NCBI GenBank assembly: GCA_011523765.1
Contig: WTGA01000067.1
Coordinates: 1-35,954 of the forward strand
Origin: Gammaproteobacteria bacterium
Lineage (GTDB): Bacteria > Pseudomonadota > Gammaproteobacteria > Arenicellales > Poriferihabitantaceae
Direction: 5' to 3'
DNA: 35,954 nucleotides
Positions within the stretch are counted from its first letter, which is position 1; each line of letters begins with the position of its first letter. Below the pieces are notes generated by a model that did not search any database, was not told the origin of the DNA, and saw only the letters and a list, made by a program, of their open reading frames with translations. A program made the position numbers and the translations under genes. Below are positions 8,343-16,989 of this stretch, piece by piece.

Positions 8343-9212
8343 ATGACCACATTGGCTGAAACCGTCGAAATCCCGGATTCGGGAATACCCGGCAAAGCGG
8401 GAAGGATATCCCGGTCCCAGATCGACGATTTCCGGCGGGACGGGGTCATTTGCCTGAGGGGCCGGTTCGACATTGAGTGGCTGGACAAACTTTCACTGGG
8501 AATGGAAAAAAATTTCAATGACCCGGGGCCCTATGCCACCCGGTACACCCGGCCCGGTGACCCGGGCGGGTTTTATGATGATTACTGCAATTGGCAACGC
8601 AATACCGAGTACCGGGAATTCCTGTACCGTTCACCGGCGGCAGAAATTGCAGGGAAACTCATGCAGTCCAATTCGGCACGTATTTACCATGAACATGTCC
8701 TGGTGAAGGAACCCGGAACCCGGGAAGAAACACCGTGGCATCACGACATGCCTTACTACGGGGTTGACGGCGATCAGGCCTGTTCCATCTGGCTTCCCCT
8801 GGACCCCGTTCCGGCAAACGCCTGCCCCGAATTTGTTGCCGGGTCCCACCGGACAGGTGTCCTGTACTACCCCCGGTTCTTCAGCAGCGGCGAAAACTAC
8901 CTGCAGGGCATTCATGGATTTGAACCGGTTCCGGATATCGATGCCCATCGTGCAAGCTACCCTATCGTGTCCTGGGCCCTGGAACCCGGGGACTGTATTG
9001 CCTTTCATATGCGAACACTCCATGGCGCACCCTCGACCATTGGGTCCACGTCAAAACGCCGCGGGTTCTCCACGCGATGGATCGGGGATGACGCCCGCTT
9101 CGCCTCAAGACCCTGGCAAACCTCCCCGCCCTTCCCGGAGGTGAATCTCTTCCATGGAGATGAGATGGCTCACCCCAGCTTTCCCGTACTTTGGTCCGAC
9201 GGCGCACCATGA
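8343..9212 (+). CDS. Phytanoyl-CoA dioxygenase (PhyH) family protein
   Basis: Predicted Fe(II)/2-oxoglutarate-dependent oxygenase. The metal-binding HxD is His133-His134-Asp135 in PWHHDMPYY. The distal histidine is His227 in MRTLHGAP, and the 2-oxoglutarate-binding arginine lies in RRGFSTRW. The FVAGSH segment is typical of PhyH proteins. The length is 289 aa. The start at 8343 is chosen because family-like sequence begins a few residues later; the frame is open to 8139 but upstream residues look non-coding. The Shine-Dalgarno is weak. It overlaps the amidotransferase gene by 4 nt (ATGA), so the two products probably act together. The substrate is unknown. Confidence 0.8.
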   Translation: MTTLAETVEIPDSGIPGKAGRISRSQIDDFRRDGVICLRGRFDIEWLDKLSLGMEKNFNDPGPYATRYTRPGDPGGFYDDYCNWQRNTEYREFLYRSPAAEIAGKLMQSNSARIYHEHVLVKEPGTREETPWHHDMPYYGVDGDQACSIWLPLDPVPANACPEFVAGSHRTGVLYYPRFFSSGENYLQGIHGFEPVPDIDAHRASYPIVSWALEPGDCIAFHMRTLHGAPSTIGSTSKRRGFSTRWIGDDARFASRPWQTSPPFPEVNLFHGDEMAHPSFPVLWSDGAP

Positions 9213-9916
9213 ACAATAAAATCATTCTCATCGACCACCACGACAACCCCGGAGACGATCGGGTCGCGATTCACCTCGACAAAACCGGGTTTGAACTGGA
9301 CCTGCGGTGCCCATTCAAGGGGGATGCCCTGCCTGACATTGACGACGGTACCGCCGGCGCGGTCATTTATGGCGGCGCCCAAAGTGTCGGAGACCTGGAA
9401 CGCCTGCTATTTCTGAGAGATGAAATCGACTGGATCCGCAGGGCAATCAAAATCGACCTGCCGCTGCTTGGGATCTGTCTCGGTGCCCAGCTGATTGCCC
9501 ATACGCTCGGGGCAAAGGTGCGCCCTCACAAGCAGGGATTGTGTGAGTTCGGCTATTATGAAGTCAGTCCCACTGAAAATGCCGGGGACTGGTTTTCCGG
9601 AAAAATGCTGGTTACCCAGGCACACTACGAACAGTTCGAACTGCCGGACGGTGCGGTGCTGCTTGCAACCGGGAAGACCTTTCCGAATCAGGCGTTTCGA
9701 TACCAAAACAATATTTTTGCATTGCAGTTTCACCCGGAAGTCACGGCGGATATTTTCAAACGATGGCAGAACTCGGACTGGGCATTTTTCAATGAGGCCG
9801 GAGCCCAGACACGCGAGGAGCAGGATGCCGTCATCCGGCAGGCCGACCCGGTCCAGGAACAGTGGTTTCATGGTTTCCTGGACCGATTGTTCCTCCGTCC
9901 CGCCATTTCCCACTAG
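9209..9916 (+). CDS. Class I glutamine amidotransferase-like protein
   Basis: A stand-alone class I (triad) glutamine amidotransferase domain resembling the glutaminase half of GMP synthase. The nucleophile is Cys90 in GICLGAQ, and the His/Glu pair is His175 and Glu177 in FHPEV, so the triad is complete. YGGAQSVGD near residue 54 is the expected oxyanion-side loop. The 235-aa length fits a single domain with no synthetase part. The ATG at 9209 overlaps the PhyH stop codon, which indicates coupling. Stand-alone members either hydrolyse gamma-glutamyl compounds or supply ammonia to a partner. Which applies here is not visible. Confidence 0.85.
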   Translation: MNNKIILIDHHDNPGDDRVAIHLDKTGFELDLRCPFKGDALPDIDDGTAGAVIYGGAQSVGDLERLLFLRDEIDWIRRAIKIDLPLLGICLGAQLIAHTLGAKVRPHKQGLCEFGYYEVSPTENAGDWFSGKMLVTQAHYEQFELPDGAVLLATGKTFPNQAFRYQNNIFALQFHPEVTADIFKRWQNSDWAFFNEAGAQTREEQDAVIRQADPVQEQWFHGFLDRLFLRPAISH

Positions 9917-9928
9917 CAGGCCCGGTGC

Positions 9929-10345
9929 ATGAGAACAGCCAGAGAAGTCGTTGACGATTATTACGTTTTCCTGAAGGACCGCGACCGCGAACAGTTGCTC
10001 GGCCTGCTGTCGCCCGATATTGTGGTCACCTACCACGGCCAGCCGGGCCAGCTGCCCTGGGCGGGCCGGTTTCACGGCATTGATGGCTTTGACCGGTTTT
10101 TTTCCCTGGTCAGGGAGCACCTGAATATCGTTGACATATCGGTGATCGACCGTATCAGTACGGAAAACAAGATGATCAACCAGTGTGAAGGCCTGTGGGA
10201 ATACAAGGAGTCGGGGTACATCGTCAAGGGCAGCATGATCAACGTGTTTACCGTGGTGGACGGGAAAATTTCGGGATACGATGTCTACGCGGATACCGCT
10301 GCGTTCGTAGCCGGACTGAATTCATTGCCGGAGCCGCTTTCGTAA
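9929..10345 (+). CDS. SnoaL-like / NTF2-fold protein
   Basis: A 138-aa protein with the look of the SnoaL-like NTF2 superfamily. The N-terminal helix REVVDDYYVFLKDRD is followed by LLSPDIVVTYHG and the substrate-pocket region WAGRFHGIDGFDRFF. A beta-rich C-terminal half includes VFTVVDGKISGYDVY. Such proteins are small isomerases, hydrolases or binding proteins, with no universal catalytic motif. It is 12 nt downstream of the amidotransferase gene and so is the third gene of the PhyH operon. Its role there is unknown. Confidence 0.7.
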   Translation: MRTAREVVDDYYVFLKDRDREQLLGLLSPDIVVTYHGQPGQLPWAGRFHGIDGFDRFFSLVREHLNIVDISVIDRISTENKMINQCEGLWEYKESGYIVKGSMINVFTVVDGKISGYDVYADTAAFVAGLNSLPEPLS

Positions 10346-10677
10346 GTTGCCCGTCGCGCCGCAAACCCTGCCGGGGCGGGAATATGGGCCCGGGTTGCGT
10401 GCCGGAAATGCCCATGGGCCGGATTCACAGGGCGCGCTGCTTCCACCACGGGATTCCGGCAGGACACGAACAGGGAGAATTCAGGGAAAGTGTGTTAGAC
10501 TTGGTTGGGCAATTACTGGTTGAACGGTCTCCTGCAGGCCAGACAAAATCGATTCAGGCCGGAACCAAGACCCGCTGCGACCCGTATCCCGTGAAAATGA
10601 GATGCCATTGATTCAGTCTATGCCGACACCGTCCCGATCATAAACCTGCCCGTATACAACCGCTTCCAGGCATTCCG
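10346..10677. other. Intergenic region, no gene seen
   Basis: These 332 nt separate the SnoaL gene from the DUF4149 gene. The left half is GC-rich and could include a terminator. The right half is more AT-rich and probably contains the promoter of the membrane-protein gene. I could not assign a specific promoter and I see no repeat or RNA. Confidence 0.3.
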
Positions 10678-11106
10678 ATGTTAAGTATGACCGCCATTCT
10701 CTCGACGATCTTGCTCGGAACCATGCTGTTTTTTGCAGTCATCGTCGCACCTTCCATCCACAAGAGCCTGGAGAAGGAAGAAGCGCTGACATTCAGCCGG
10801 TACCTGTTTCCCAGATATTTCCTGTGCGGCATTGTCCTGTCCGTACTGGGAATCGTCTTCTCTGTCCTGGATGGCTCCTATACCTTCATTTTACTGATTG
10901 TGATCCTGCTTGGCTTTGTTTACAGCCGGCAGATACTGTTGCCCAAAATCTCGAAAGCGAAAGACCAGTGGGCCACCAGCGAATCCCCCCAGGACAAGGC
11001 GCGATACAAATCCCTGCACCGGCGAAGCGTCATTATCAACGCGACCCAAATCACATTGCTCGCCATTATTGTCATCGCCACGCAACAGCCCTGGGTGGAC
11101 CTGTAA
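10678..11106 (+). CDS. DUF4149 (TMEM205-like) membrane protein
   Basis: A small integral membrane protein with four hydrophobic segments at about residues 3-23, 45-63, 66-84 and 118-138. The pattern FFAVIVAPSIHKSL, then SRYLFPRYFLCG, is the DUF4149/TMEM205-like signature. The length (142 aa) is typical. The family has no established function. A second in-frame ATG lies 9 nt downstream of the one chosen. The small DUF1289 gene follows 28 nt later on the same strand. Confidence 0.7.
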   Translation: MLSMTAILSTILLGTMLFFAVIVAPSIHKSLEKEEALTFSRYLFPRYFLCGIVLSVLGIVFSVLDGSYTFILLIVILLGFVYSRQILLPKISKAKDQWATSESPQDKARYKSLHRRSVIINATQITLLAIIVIATQQPWVDL

Positions 11107-11134
11107 CGCATCCCGCTCTTTCGAAACACCGGGC

Positions 11135-11386
11135 ATGCCAACCAACCGTTCAGGTCGAAGGAATCATCGCCGTCGCAGGCCCCGTCGACCGAAACCGTTC
11201 GATACCAGTGTCCCCTCGCCGTGTTTGTCGGTCTGCCGTTTCGATGGCGAACCATTCTGCCGGGGGTGTTATCGTGATGCCGATGAAATCCGTGAATGGA
11301 TCATCCTGAACCGGAAACAGAAACTGGCCATACTCGAAAAAACCGCCCAACGCAGGAAGGCGGAAACCGACGAACATTTCTGGTGA
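11135..11386 (+). CDS. DUF1289 family cysteine-rich protein
   Basis: An 83-aa protein whose C-terminal 60 residues match the DUF1289 pattern: PSPCLSVCRFDGEPFC, RGCYRDADEIREW, then a basic helix. The four cysteines (CxxxC and CxxC spacing) look like a metal or Fe-S site. The N-terminus (about 20 residues) is strongly basic, rich in Arg and His. The ATG at 11135 gives a normal-length member, while the longer open frame upstream overlaps the DUF4149 gene and is not protein-like. The family is widespread in proteobacteria and has no known function. Confidence 0.75.
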   Translation: MPTNRSGRRNHRRRRPRRPKPFDTSVPSPCLSVCRFDGEPFCRGCYRDADEIREWIILNRKQKLAILEKTAQRRKAETDEHFW

Positions 11387-11862
11387 CACGGAAACCGCTC
11401 CCACTGGTTTCACGGGAGCCCTGCAATCCTGACAATGGCGCCTCCGGATGCGCATCGGAAACCGTCATCGCAGCCCGGACATACGGCCCTTGAATGGCCA
11501 GCGGTTCATCCTCCCCGGTCTTCCGAACCCGAAAAGGACCTGATCCGAACCTTCTGGTCCCCTCGGCAATCGCAGCGTGCCCTGTCCAGAAATCCCCTGC
11601 CGCATTCTCTTTGTGGAGGAGGAATACCCTGTCCGGGTATTTCAGTAAAAGTTCATCGCGCCTGCACGGATAAAACCCGGACCCCGCCTCCAACGGGTGG
11701 TCGTATTTTTTCCTTTTCAATCGTCCCATCCACTGCACGGCCCGTCGGAACGGTTCACCAGACCTTCCTTATGTTGGCCTCCCCCGGCCAACCCGCAAAC
11801 CGGCAATCCCTTTTTCTGTCCAGCCTTCCCCCTTGGCAGGCGCTGCCGCTTCCCCTCCTGCC
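11387..11862. other. Intergenic region, no confident gene
   Basis: This 476-nt gap lies between the convergent DUF1289 gene and the PhyH gene of the hut operon. A minus-strand frame (11738 to 11301) has a protein-like piece (RDELLLKYPDRVFLLHKE) but degenerates and runs antisense into the DUF1289 gene. It may be a decayed gene. I see no repeat or RNA. Confidence 0.3.
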
Positions 11863-12696
11863 TTATGTCCGGCCACGACCCGTTTCGGGCAATCGGGGAT
11901 GCCCGATTTCAAAATCATTCCTGCCGCAGACATCGTTGCCCCGAACCAGGAACAACGGCCTGCTGCCATAGTCATGGCTTGCATTGTCCGCACCCATGGA
12001 TGCACCGAGTTGGTGGTCATAATGACTGCTGGCCGGCATCAGGCGAACCACCAGCGCCGCTCGTCGATTTCCGGTCCGGTTCGATCTTGATCCATGGATC
12101 ATGTAGACATCATGGCAGGAAACCTGCCCGGCCTCGATGATCAGATCCTGTGCCGTTGACGGATCAAAGTATTCGGCATCACAGACATCATGGATCGTGT
12201 ACCCCGGATTCTCTTCGCGATGATGCGGATACAGCCTCTTCTCCTTATGGGACCCGGGAATAAAGCGCATGGGCCCGTTTTCCGTCGACACATCGTCCAG
12301 TGCAATCCATAAACTCAGGGTTTCCAGTGGTCGTATGGGATAGTAATCGCCGTCCTGGTGCCAGGGCGTCCCCTTTCCGCAAGCGGCAGGCTTTCCAAAG
12401 ATGGTGGTGCCCCACAGGATGATATCTTCACCGATTAACCGTGCGGCCATGTCCATCAAATCGGGATGGGTGGCAAATTCCAGCCAGTCCGACGAACCCG
12501 TGACACCCTGGGCACCGGGAACCGGAAGATGCACCCCCAGCAGGAAATCCGATTCCAGGTGGGCGTTCCGGTCCAGCAGTGCATCATAGGCGCGGCGCAT
12601 TGCCTCCAGAATATCCCCGGGCAACCGGTAATCGGGGACGAGATATCCCTTTTCGCGGTATTGCGCAACCTGTTCGTCGCCGATCCGTGCATTCAC
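11863..12696 (-). CDS. PhyH-family Fe(II)/2-oxoglutarate dioxygenase in the hut operon
   Basis: Predicted phytanoyl-CoA dioxygenase-like oxygenase, about 277 aa. The metal-binding His-x-Asp is in [10 protein letters not shown] (His113 and Asp115 from this start), followed by [14 protein letters not shown] and FIPGSH, typical of PhyH. The distal His and the 2-oxoglutarate Arg are in [15 protein letters not shown]. The GTG at 12696 overlaps the hutH stop codon (GTGA), the usual arrangement for coupled translation; a TTG at 12705 is also possible. It is the last gene of hutF-hutH-phyH. The placement suggests a substrate related to histidine or urocanate, but that is inference. It is only distantly similar to the other PhyH protein in the window. 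Confidence 0.8.
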   Translation of the reverse strand: MNARIGDEQVAQYREKGYLVPDYRLPGDILEAMRRAYDALLDRNAHLESDFLLGVHLPVPGAQGVTGSSDWLEFATHPDLMDMAARLIGEDIILWGTTIFGKPAACGKGTPWHQDGDYYPIRPLETLSLWIALDDVSTENGPMRFIPGSHKEKRLYPHHREENPGYTIHDVCDAEYFDPSTAQDLIIEAGQVSCHDVYMIHGSRSNRTGNRRAALVVRLMPASSHYDHQLGASMGADNASHDYGSRPLFLVRGNDVCGRNDFEIGHPRLPETGRGRT

Positions 12697-14264
12697 GGCC
12701 GGCAATCCGGATTTTCAGGCAAATGGTGGTGCAGTGCGGGCACCATGCCGTCACCCACTGCAGTGACCAGTGCACCCGTCCTGACCAGGTCGGTCGCCCT
12801 GGCAATCTCCCCGCCGATGTAGCGGTCATGATCCAGCCTGTCCACAACCTCCCGAACCCGGTCCATCACGCGCTGCAGGGCCGCGCTGGTTTTCACCGGC
12901 CGGCGGAATTCGGCCCCCTGGGTGGCAGCCAGCAATTCGATGGCGATCAAATGGGCCAGGTTCTGGTTCATTTCCATCAGTCGCCAGGCCCCGTGGCAGG
13001 CCATGGATACATGATCCTCCTGGTTGGCACTGGTCGGTGTCGAATCGACGGAACACGGCGCGGCCTTGTGCTTGTTTTCCGACATCAATGCCGCAGCGGT
13101 GATCTCGACCCCCATAAAACCGGAACTCAAGCCCGGGTCCGGAGACAGGAAAGGCGGCAATCCATGGTTCAGGGCCGGGTCAACCAGTGTGGCAATGCGC
13201 CTTTCGGCAATGGCCCCCATTTCAGCAATGGCCAATGCATTCTGGTCCGCCGCAAACGCAACGGGTTCCGCATGGAAATTGCCTCCAGACATGATCCGGC
13301 CTGTCTCAACCATGACCAGCGGGTTGTCGGTGACAGAATTGGCTTCAATCTCCAGGGTCGCGGCCACCTGGCGAAGTTGATCCATGCAGGCCCCCATCAC
13401 CTGTGGCTGGCATCGAATGCAGTACGGGTTCTGCACCCGTTCGTCGCCTTCCCGGTGGGAGTCCCGGATGGCGGACCCTTCCAGCAATGACCGCAGCGAC
13501 CGGGCCGCATCCATCTGGCCCCGGTGTTTTCGGAGCCGGTGAATTTCACCCTGGAAAGGAACGGTCGAGGCCATCAGCGCATCGCTGGACAATGCCCCGG
13601 CAATCAATGCCGTCTGGCAAGAACGCCAGGTGTCAAACAGGGCCGCGAGCGCCAGAGCCGTGGACACCTGGGTGCCATTGATCATGGCCAGCCCTTCCTT
13701 GGGGCCGAGCACCCATGGCTCCAGGTTATTTTGCCTTAACGCATCCGCCGCATCCAGGACACGGCCCTGGAACCGCACCGGCCCCTCACCAATCATGGCG
13801 GCGGTCAAATGTGCGAGAGGGGCCAGGTCTCCCGAGGCCCCCACCGACCCCTTCGCGGGAATCACGGGCAGAATACCGTTGTTCAGCATCGCCTGCATCA
13901 ACTCGATCAGTTCCCAGCGAACACCCGAGGCCCCCTGGCCAAGTGAAGACAGCTTCACCAGCATGATCAGCCGGACAATCTCATCCGGCAGGTCCGGCCC
14001 AACCCCGCAACAATGGGACAGCACCAGGTTCCGTTGCAATTGAACGGTTTGCCCTGGTGCAATCCGGGTACTCGAGAGCTTGCCGAATCCGGTATTGATC
14101 CCATAAATGGCGGTGTCCTTCCGGACTGCAGCGGATACGATCCCGGCTGCGGCATCCACCACTGTCCTGCAATGACGGTCGAGCCGGACGGACCTGGCTG
14201 ACCGGTAAACCGATTCCAGCAGATGCAGGGGAACCCGGCCAGGAATGATGGGGGTGCGGATCAT
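12693..14264 (-). CDS. hutH: Histidine ammonia-lyase
   Basis: Converts L-histidine to trans-urocanate and ammonia, the first step of the Hut pathway. The Ala-Ser-Gly that cyclises to the MIO electrophile is Ala143-Ser144-Gly145 in [14 protein letters not shown]. The catalytic tyrosine is in IYGINTGFG (Tyr54), the NGTQ motif is in MINGTQVS, and [14 protein letters not shown] carries the substrate-contact arginine. The 523-aa length is normal. It lies 6 nt after hutF and overlaps the dioxygenase gene by 4 nt. All key residues are present, so this is the functional lyase, unlike the variant paralogue at 23421-24932. Confidence 0.95.
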   Translation of the reverse strand: MIRTPIIPGRVPLHLLESVYRSARSVRLDRHCRTVVDAAAGIVSAAVRKDTAIYGINTGFGKLSSTRIAPGQTVQLQRNLVLSHCCGVGPDLPDEIVRLIMLVKLSSLGQGASGVRWELIELMQAMLNNGILPVIPAKGSVGASGDLAPLAHLTAAMIGEGPVRFQGRVLDAADALRQNNLEPWVLGPKEGLAMINGTQVSTALALAALFDTWRSCQTALIAGALSSDALMASTVPFQGEIHRLRKHRGQMDAARSLRSLLEGSAIRDSHREGDERVQNPYCIRCQPQVMGACMDQLRQVAATLEIEANSVTDNPLVMVETGRIMSGGNFHAEPVAFAADQNALAIAEMGAIAERRIATLVDPALNHGLPPFLSPDPGLSSGFMGVEITAAALMSENKHKAAPCSVDSTPTSANQEDHVSMACHGAWRLMEMNQNLAHLIAIELLAATQGAEFRRPVKTSAALQRVMDRVREVVDRLDHDRYIGGEIARATDLVRTGALVTAVGDGMVPALHHHLPENPDCRP

Positions 14265-14270
14265 GGATGC

Positions 14271-15674
14271 CTAGGCTGAAAGTTCCCGCAGGGTATGGCT
14301 GAAGGCATCCCGGATGGACTCCTCCTGATTGTGATGGCCGCCGGAAATCACCTGTCTGCCCCCCACAAACACATCGGTCAGCGGATTTTCGTTGCCGGAA
14401 AATATCCAGCTGTCGATCCGTTCGTCTCCGGTCCGCCCGACCAGTCGTGAATGTTCCGCATCGAGCACAATGAAGTCCGCCCGGTACCCCCGTTCAATCC
14501 GCCCGGTTTTCCGTCCGCATGCCCGGCTGCCCCCGTGGACCGCAGAGGTCAGCAGGGTTTTCCCGGTATGGGGGCTGGACGGCCCGGACACCATGTTTCT
14601 TTGCCGGTACCGCAGCCTTTGACCATATTCCAGCCAGCGCAGTTCCTCCACCGGGCTGACAGAAATGTGGCTGTCGGAACCGATCGCCCACTGCCCGCCA
14701 TGCTGCCTGTACCGGCCCAGGTTGAAGAATCCGTCGCCCAGGTTGGCCTCCGTCGTCGGGCACAATCCGGCGATGGCTCCGCTTTTGGCCATTCCGAGCG
14801 TTTCCTCCTCGTCCATGTGCGTTGCGTGAACCAGGCACCACCGGGAATCCAGGTCGAACCGGTTGAGCAGCCACTGGACCGGACGTTCCCGGCTCCAGGC
14901 AAGGCAGTCCGCCACTTCCCGGGCCTGTTCAGCGATATGCAGGTGAATGGCGGCCAGTCCGGTCCCGGAAAGGTTCCGGAGAACCTCCCGCAACAGTGGT
15001 TCATCAATGGCGCGCAGGGAATGCGGGGCAATTCCTACCGTACCGTTGCCGCTGTCTGCCGAGGCCTTGACCAGGCCGTGTACAATTTCACAGAACGCCA
15101 TGACATCATTGATGAACCGCTTTTGCCCGTCCAAAGGGGGCCGGTTCCCGAAACCGCCGTAGCGGTATAGAACGGGCAGGGCAGTGAATCCGATGCCGAC
15201 ATCCTTCGCCGCCTGCATGCATTGCAGGGTCATCTCGGCGCGGTTCGAGTACGGTCTTCCGGACGGGTCGTGATGAAGGTACTGGAATTCACCCACACAG
15301 GTATATCCCGCCTTGAGCATTTCCGTATACACCTGGCGACTGATCGCGTACAGGTGTTCAGGTTGAATGCGCTCCAGGTAACGGTACATCACTTCCCGCC
15401 AGGTCCAGAAACTGTCGGCCGGCGTCTGTCGGCCATCGCGGCCCAGCCCGGCCTTTTCCCCAAGCCCGGCCATGGCACGCTGATGGGCATGTGAATGGCA
15501 ATTCGGAACCCCGGGCAGCGCCCATCCCGGAATCCGCTGCACACCCGGTTTTCGCACATCACCGGCCGGAGAGACCGCATGGATGTTGCCTTCGGAATCG
15601 ATCTCAATGACCATATTCTCAGCCCAGCCATCCGGCAACAGGATTGACTGGAACTGCAGAAGACCGGCGGACAT
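14271..15674 (-). CDS. hutF: Formimidoylglutamate deiminase
   Basis: Hydrolyses N-formimidoyl-L-glutamate to N-formyl-L-glutamate and ammonia. This marks the five-step histidine pathway that needs N-formylglutamate deformylase (HutG) next. It is an amidohydrolase of the HutF clade, 467 aa. Metal ligands are visible in NCHSHAHQRAMAG, HLHIAEQ, HATHMDEEE and GSDSHIS. FWTWREVMY and CVGEFQYLHHD are characteristic of HutF. It is the first gene of the minus-strand hut arm and starts 86 nt from hutI on the other strand, so a shared control region is likely. hutG is absent from the window. Confidence 0.93.
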   Translation of the reverse strand: MSAGLLQFQSILLPDGWAENMVIEIDSEGNIHAVSPAGDVRKPGVQRIPGWALPGVPNCHSHAHQRAMAGLGEKAGLGRDGRQTPADSFWTWREVMYRYLERIQPEHLYAISRQVYTEMLKAGYTCVGEFQYLHHDPSGRPYSNRAEMTLQCMQAAKDVGIGFTALPVLYRYGGFGNRPPLDGQKRFINDVMAFCEIVHGLVKASADSGNGTVGIAPHSLRAIDEPLLREVLRNLSGTGLAAIHLHIAEQAREVADCLAWSRERPVQWLLNRFDLDSRWCLVHATHMDEEETLGMAKSGAIAGLCPTTEANLGDGFFNLGRYRQHGGQWAIGSDSHISVSPVEELRWLEYGQRLRYRQRNMVSGPSSPHTGKTLLTSAVHGGSRACGRKTGRIERGYRADFIVLDAEHSRLVGRTGDERIDSWIFSGNENPLTDVFVGGRQVISGGHHNQEESIRDAFSHTLRELSA

Positions 15675-15759
15675 GGCTTGAAGCGGCTTTCGGTATGAAG
15701 GTTGGGATAAAATAGATGAAAAAGTATATAACTATTTTTTCAATGACGCTGGGTTTTTG
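15675..15759. promoter_or_regulatory. Divergent hutF/hutI control region with HutC-like half site
   Basis: This 85-nt gap serves two divergent operons and is much more AT-rich than its surroundings. A plus-strand promoter candidate is TTGGGA (15702-15707), 17 nt, TATATA (15725-15730), placed 30 nt before the hutI start. The -10 overlaps GTATATAA, close to the GTATATAC core known for HutC operators in Pseudomonas, which would allow repression by a HutC-type regulator. No hutC gene is present in the window. The operator assignment is inference. Confidence 0.5.
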
Positions 15760-16977
15760 ATGCTGCTGGTCAATGCCAATCTTGCCACCATGACGGACCA
15801 TCGGTATGGCCTCATCCACAATGGAGCCATCCGCCTGGCCGGGAACCGCATTGCCTGGACCGGACGCAGCGATGACCTTGACCCGGACGCACTCGACGCG
15901 GACACGGTGCTGGATCTCAAGGGGAAACTGGTGACCCCCGGATTGATCGACTGCCATACCCATCTGGTGTACGCGGGCAACCGGGCCATGGAGTTTGAAC
16001 AGCGCCTGCAGGGGGCCGGCTACCGGGAAATTGCCCGGCTCGGAGGCGGTATCCTGTCCACGGTCAGGGCCGTTCGCGGCGCATCCGAAAAGGAATTGGT
16101 CGCCCAGTCCCGTCCAAGACTGGCACAGCTCATGTCCGAAGGGGTCACCACGGTGGAAATCAAATCCGGGTACGGACTGGACACCCGGAATGAAATCAAG
16201 ATGCTGTGTGCCGCTGAATCCCTTGCCAACCTGTCCGGGGTACGGCTGCAGAAAACATTCCTGGGCGCCCATGCCCTGCCACCGGAATTTGCAAACCGCC
16301 AGGATGACTACATTGACCGGGTGTGCACCGAGATGCTGCCTGCTGCGTTTGAAGCCGGCGTCGTCGATGCGGTGGACGTGTTTGCGGAGGGCATCGCCTT
16401 TTCGGTGGAACAGGCGGCGAAAGTTTTGGACGCGGCCCTCAAGCTTGGCCTTCCCATCAAGCTCCATGCGGAACAGTTGAGCAACCTCGGCGGAGCCGCG
16501 ATGGCCGCGGCAAAAGGTGCCCTGTCGGTGGACCACCTGGAATACCTTGAAGCCGGGGATTGTGCAGCCCTTTCCCGGGCGGGCACCGTTGCGGTATTGT
16601 TGCCGGGAGCCTTTTACTGCCTGAGGGAAACCCGGTTGCCGCCCGTCCGGGCCCTGAGAGACCACCGCGTCAATATCGCCGTGGCAACCGACTGCAATCC
16701 CGGAAGTTCCCCGGTCTGTTCGCCACTGCTGGTGATGAACATGGCGTGCACCCTGTTTTCCCTGACCCCGGCCGAGGCGTTGCGCGGGATGACGGTCAAT
16801 GCAGCCCGTGCCCTGGGCATGGCCGACACGGTGGGCACGCTTTCCCCGGGGAAAAAAGCGGATCTGGCCATCTGGAATACTGCGAACCCGGCGGATTTGT
16901 CGTATCATGCCGGACTGAATTTGTGCCATGCCACCCTCCTCAACGGTCACTGGCACAAACCCTGTCACGAAATTTGA
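15760..16977 (+). CDS. hutI: Imidazolonepropionase
   Basis: Hydrolyses 4-imidazolone-5-propanoate to N-formimidoyl-L-glutamate, the third step of histidine degradation. It is an amidohydrolase with all the expected landmarks: DCHTHLVYAGNR (metal-binding HxH), EIARLGGGILSTV, IKSGYGLD, KLHAEQLSN, DHLEYLE and ATDCNPGSSP with the metal-binding Asp. The length is 405 aa from the ATG at 15760; a TTG immediately before it is also in frame. It opens the plus-strand hut arm and is followed 12 nt later by hutU. Confidence 0.95.
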   Translation: MLLVNANLATMTDHRYGLIHNGAIRLAGNRIAWTGRSDDLDPDALDADTVLDLKGKLVTPGLIDCHTHLVYAGNRAMEFEQRLQGAGYREIARLGGGILSTVRAVRGASEKELVAQSRPRLAQLMSEGVTTVEIKSGYGLDTRNEIKMLCAAESLANLSGVRLQKTFLGAHALPPEFANRQDDYIDRVCTEMLPAAFEAGVVDAVDVFAEGIAFSVEQAAKVLDAALKLGLPIKLHAEQLSNLGGAAMAAAKGALSVDHLEYLEAGDCAALSRAGTVAVLLPGAFYCLRETRLPPVRALRDHRVNIAVATDCNPGSSPVCSPLLVMNMACTLFSLTPAEALRGMTVNAARALGMADTVGTLSPGKKADLAIWNTANPADLSYHAGLNLCHATLLNGHWHKPCHEI

Positions 16978-16989
16978 GTTCAGGTCCCC

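Noticed and set aside
11301-11738. 145-codon minus-strand frame
   Set aside because: Only a short piece looks protein-like, and it runs antisense through the DUF1289 gene. I kept it as a note on the intergenic region rather than a gene.
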